From the NCBI GenBank assembly GCA_004794655.1, contig SMMW01000151.1, positions 310,001 through 374,000 of the forward strand: a stretch of DNA of 64,000 nt. Reading direction: 5' to 3'. The translations under genes were made by a program, and so were the position numbers. Origin of the DNA: Marisa cornuarietis. Its lineage: Eukaryota; Mollusca; Gastropoda; Architaenioglossa; Ampullariidae. This document shows positions 59,701 to 64,000 of the stretch, piece by piece; the stretch's first letter is position 1, and each line of letters opens with the position of its first letter. Under the pieces are notes generated by a model. It saw only the letters and a list, made by a program, of their open reading frames with translations. It made no database searches and was not told the origin of the DNA.

Positions 59701-60630
59701 AACTATACTTGTGAGTATTGTCATTTAAATTCTTTTAAACTGGCTTAAACAGTTTTCAAAGCTAACAGACCTACCATACATAGCATGCGTTATTGTCTTC
59801 TCAAATTTTTAAAGTAAAGCTCTTTCATGTTTTTTTTTTTAATCATGTGCAAACGAAAGAACCGAAAGTCTGACCGCCATGTCATATCTATCATCGTTTG
59901 TATAGAACGGCACACAGCAGTCTGCGCGATTTGACTGTCGTTGTGAAGCTCTCGATGGGCATTCTTCTTCGTAACCACGAAGCCCATTAGGCCTTTGAAA
60001 AGATTGAAGAGCTACGCGTGAATAAGAATCATAAAGTAACGGCACCACTTCAAGCTGCGGTGACAATTTCCACTGTCCTGCTGCTAAGGGTCAAGGAGGA
60101 GAGAGAGAGAGATGGAGTAGAACCAAACCTACAAGATCAACTAAGATACGCCGACAAGAACTACTGCCAGCGTGCGATACCTATTTAATTGTAGTCAAAT
60201 ATTTGATTGGTATTTGTTGCCAACGAAGATTCATCACTCAACCATATAAGAACGTTGTATCTCCCACCGTAGCAAAGATCGAGAGTTGTGGGGAAAATCT
60301 TTCGATCAAAATTATTAATATAGGCCTAAATCATCATTACAGAAAATCAAAATAAGAGAATGCTTTATTCGACTTAAATAATGTTTGTTTTAATAGTAAG
60401 TGATTTCGGGCTATCAGAAACTGGGTGATGAAACATGGAAAGTAATGACAATTTGGAGCGAGTGATGAAAAGCCCAGAAAGCCAGAGAAGTGCGTGCATC
60501 GAGGCGAGATCTGAACGCGTGACCTCGCGTATCACTGCATGCAAGGGTGACACCCGAGCATTGTTCTACCCGTTCGGATCCCTTCAATTCCTCTCCTCCA
60601 TAACATTCCTCGTTAAGCTGGAAGCGGATC
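56771..60630. other. gene-poor stretch
   Basis: No exon was recognised. There is a weak tandem repeat near 58660-58740 (ATATAATTTGTAACTCC and ATATAATTTGCTGTTCC type units) and a GC-richer patch at 57890-58170 without a gene. Near 60490-60560 the minus strand has a tRNA-like GCGTTCAGATCTCGCCTCG, possibly a SINE head. Confidence 0.4.
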
Positions 60631-60732
60631 CAGTGGCGTAGGAAGATGCTCAGCTTGGGTGATAAGGCAAACTCTATGCCGACAGACGACAGTGAACGAC
60701 AAGCCCCCCCCCCCCGGTTCCTACGCCACTTG
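60631..60732. mobile_element. small MITE-like element, CAGTGGCGTAGGAA family (copy 2)
   Basis: It starts CAGTGGCGTAGGAA and ends TTCCTACGCCACTTG, one base off a perfect inverted repeat. A poly-C run lies near the right end, as in the copy at 2163-2300. Flanks show no clear duplication. Confidence 0.65.
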
Positions 60733-60783
60733 TATCTACAGTTGTATATAGTCCCCCTTCTCCCCTCCCCTACATACTGGCTG

Positions 60784-60828
60784 CCTTGCCGTGATATAGC
60801 CTTAGTTGCTGGCTCGGCGTAAAAGACC
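60784..60828 (-). repeat. SINE core repeat, best preserved copy
   Basis: The minus strand reads TTTTACGCCGAGCCAGCAAC, followed by TAAGGCTATATCACGGCAAGG. The same core, more diverged, is at 12503-12549, 15211-15251 and 33719-33755. Confidence 0.7.
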
Positions 60829-63800
60829 AATCCCCCTCCCCCACACGCACTTACGCACAAAGCGTCAAAAAGTTTTATTCAAAAATGTCTTTCACACCGG
60901 ACACAGTTTGAAATCTGTTTTGTGTACTGTGCTCGATTTAGTGATGTGCTCTAGTTTACCCACGAAATTTCATCCACTTTGGCCTAATAGGCCTCACAAT
61001 AATTTAAAAATAAAAAGACCATTATGTCTTTAAGCAGCTGCTAGGATATAACCGTCCTATGTTCGACAAGTTGTATGGACACGCGTTAAATACGTCACAG
61101 CTGCTTTGTGACAAGGTTACTACATACAACAATAACCTGTCAGGCATCTCCTATTTAATACGTACAAACAGATCCTAATCAACTTTATTACCTGTGACCA
61201 CAAGCCTGCCATCTCCGGAAGGAACAGCCATTCCACTTACCAGTCAAGCCTTCTAGCAGGGATTTTTCTAAATTCTAATTTAGAGTCTACCGACGTGTTA
61301 CATGTCGAAAACAACTCGGAAAGGAATGCCGTGATGTCCGCAAACTTCAGGAGCGCGCTCGCAAATTAAGCAAACTGAAACAAGTCACATGCCTCAGGAG
61401 GGTAGACCAAATAGAATGGCGTCCTGCTTATGCAATGTGTAACTTCGGTCCACGGAGGCACGTAACCGAACAGATAAATCAACTCTAGATAGAAGGTGGG
61501 ATAGGTGATGTTTTGACAATCGTTAGTCAAAGGGCATGTCAACGCCGACTGCGATCCCGAGAGAGTGGGAGAGCGTGCAACACATCTCTCAGCCTAGTCC
61601 ATCTGGCAGAAGACAGACCGGCGGCTCCACCGCACTTTAGTAGTAAGGGATGACACTGAACTAGGGTCAGTTGTTTGGCAGAAGTCGGGGGACCCCAGGT
61701 CAGCTAGGGACGTTGACTGGGCAGTTTGGATTGTCCCGTACTAACTACGTGATTAGTTGTTGATTGATAGTTGAGCATGGATGCGAGAATGAATTACCAG
61801 TCGAATGCCACGAAGGCTCTGAAACTGCCGAGCTAACATTGGAGGATGCAATTCGCAGAGAAAGACTTTGACGAGGCTGATTGTGTCGTCTCTGCTGTAA
61901 GTGTGAACATCCAACTTCATAGACAAGGGACGTAGTATAATGACTGCTGCAGCACGACTTACTAAGAGGAAGGCAGCCCACTCTTACGACAGTGTGGAGT
62001 AATTATTTGCCTACCAGTCGTTGTTCTGCTCTTGAAGCAAGGCTCAGTCTGTGATGATAGGCTGCTAGAGCTACAATACCAGGCCTACTGGTGACAGGAA
62101 GGGAACACTACTGATATGAGTGGACTGTCCGCGTGAGCAGACGTCTCAGCGCGTGCATGTCTCAAGTCTTCCTGTGAGCGAGAAGCCATCCACAAGCAAC
62201 AAAAAAATCAACAGTCCGTGCATCACCAGCTCTTCTACGGAGCATTGAGGCCTCACCGTGCTGCAAAGGACAATTCTACTCCAGGCAACAATGGGCAATT
62301 CAGTGTTAAAGCTAAGTGGCGCATAAATGTCTGAACAGGTACACAGCATTCGAATGAGTGCTAGTTAAAAGTGGGTAAACAAGTAAAGCGTGCGAATGTG
62401 TGTGGGGGTACTCTCGAGACTCTCGAGATATTTAGATTAGGGGTAGGAAGATAATCAACAGGATGTATTTCTCGATGTACATGATTTGCCTGTAATACAC
62501 AAGCACTCGACTTCTTAACACTTTAATACATTAAACTGCGTTGTGTTGTTATGGGGGGGGGATTACGCTGGGGGGAGGGGCTCGGAGCTCAGTGCTAATA
62601 TTTTTCCTCAGTCAGCAGTCTAGTGTAAGTGCATTGCATACGTGTCGGCGTGGATGGAGGAGCAGTCGAGAGTGTAGTTACTAGTTAGCGAGAACTGGTG
62701 AGCGTGACTACGATCCTCCGTCCATCTCACGTGCCTGTTCCCCTAGGCTTGCGATAGTCACGTGCTCACTTTGTAGGACCGTTATCACTGTTATTTACGT
62801 GATGTCCTGTAGGGACTCGGCATATAGAATGCACAAATACACAGCGAGCGGCTCGCGTGAACTTCAAAAGAGGATACAAATAGCATGTCTCTTTATTTTT
62901 TACTTATTTTTTTTTTTTACTTACACATAAAAAAGGAAATGAGCAAATAATCATCAGCCATTAGCAGCACGCGATCATTAATCACGAGGTGCTAACCAGG
63001 GAGAGGGTTAATATATCAGATGCCATGAGAATGACAACTGCAACTCATTTTGGACGCGTGAACAGACTCACACACCCACATAGGTGTGTAGTTTCACACC
63101 ACACATGCGCACGCACGCACGCACGCGTACACTCGCCGACCTACACCGAACTGCGGAGGGAAACCGGGGCCGGATTGTAAGGCTTACCCCTAGGGTAGAC
63201 GGCACCACACGTCTGCCACACCATTTGCGCATTTCCTGAAGTCAGAAGAAGTTCCACGCCTTATGCAGCAGTGTTCGGGGACAAAAACATTGATGCAGTT
63301 TTGTTATGCATGTTTCTGCTTGGTTATGCCGCCTGTTTTATGCTCACTTTTTTAATTTACAAACCAGAAGACACTAACTTGACGATAGTATTGACAAGAA
63401 TATTAAAATTAAGGTACGGTCAGTTAAATACAACATCCAGATTTCTTTAAAAAATATCAAATCTTTCTGTTAATTCACTGTCACAAGCCTTTTTCATACT
63501 GGGTGTCAGTGTGAACAGCGGTGAGTCGACTGGGGATGGGGATTTGACACCGTTTAGTTTTGTAATTACTGCTGTGACTTGTGATCGTTAAAATTTTGCT
63601 TTCATATTTAATTATCAACATTTTTGGTTCAATGGGTGTATTAGGTTTAACTTAACTGTCAAATTGTAAGGTTTATTTGATTTTTTTTACATTTTGTATT
63701 ATATTAAAGTGAACTGGATGTGTACAGTTTGAGCGGAAAACTTGTTACTATATGCCTATTTCAGATTTACCATCGAGATCCTTGATATCGCGAATAATGA

Positions 63801-64000
63801 ATTGCGATGGGCTATTCCAAGGTGTGTACCGTGTGTGTGAGGGGGTGGGGGGAATGGGGGAGAAAGACGCGGGGAAGCAGTAGGGTAGGGACGCGATAGT
63901 GATGGTCAACGCTATCCGAAGGCTTTGTGTCGAAATGCTTTAGAATAGTGTCTGGACACCGATAATTTACATCGTTGCCCATGTTAGTGTCTCAAAGAAT
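60829..64000. other. no recognised gene
   Basis: Only short open frames and low-complexity tracts (poly-T at 62910, a CACG run near 63110). A plus-strand frame without ATG at about 61285-61490 is basic and coil-like (RKLQERARKLSKLKQV) but unassigned. Confidence 0.4.

Noticed and set aside
61285..61490. Basic coil-like plus-strand frame without ATG
   Set aside because: No start codon, no splice sites of quality and no recognised family.
1..64000. CRISPR arrays, operons, rRNA genes
   Set aside because: None seen. The window is intron-rich animal DNA, where CRISPR arrays and bacterial operons are not expected.

Overview
This is an animal nuclear genome window, AT-rich, with small exons, large introns bounded by GT/AG, many simple repeats and interspersed transposon remains. 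Gene content and divergence (a sigma-type GST, a single ELK-type ETS factor, CR1/L2-like LINE tails ending in ATT repeats) suggest an invertebrate, most likely a mollusc such as a gastropod. That placement is inference, not proof.

Four protein-coding genes can be read with good support. (1) The 5' part of a sigma-class glutathione S-transferase on the minus strand (1563-3264, three exons); its C-terminal exons were not found and probably lie beyond base 1. (2) A complete nine-exon NUDT5-type ADP-sugar pyrophosphatase on the plus strand (6885-14112, 209 aa, intact Nudix box). (3) A complete five-exon UBE2N/Ubc13 ubiquitin-conjugating enzyme on the minus strand (19980-29916, 153 aa, catalytic Cys87). 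It converges with NUDT5 and has a 6.4 kb first intron containing two LINE copies. (4) An ELK/TCF-type ETS transcription factor on the minus strand (coding 42532-44234, 421 aa). It has an N-terminal ETS domain, a MAPK-docking and transactivation C-terminus, and candidate 5'-UTR exons reaching back to about 56.5 kb.

Between these genes lie mobile-element remains: four or more fragments of one CR1/L2-like LINE family, a second non-LTR lineage, several hAT-like MITEs with 8-bp target duplications, a MULE-like element with a 9-bp duplication, a possible piggyBac-like element and SINE-like repeats with a recurring core. A two-exon THAP-like gene candidate and an oppositely oriented THAP-like half sit at 32.5-33.2 kb. 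An unassigned exon at 5.7 kb encodes an acidic, FFAT-like segment. The regions 34-39 kb and 57-64 kb have almost no recognisable coding content.

The genes are housekeeping or signalling genes with no evident joint pathway. I found no new multi-gene system. The most notable structures are two different hAT MITEs stacked at one target site (three copies of CTCTAGGG), the FFAT-like exon, the split and inverted THAP-like pieces, and the recurring SINE core.
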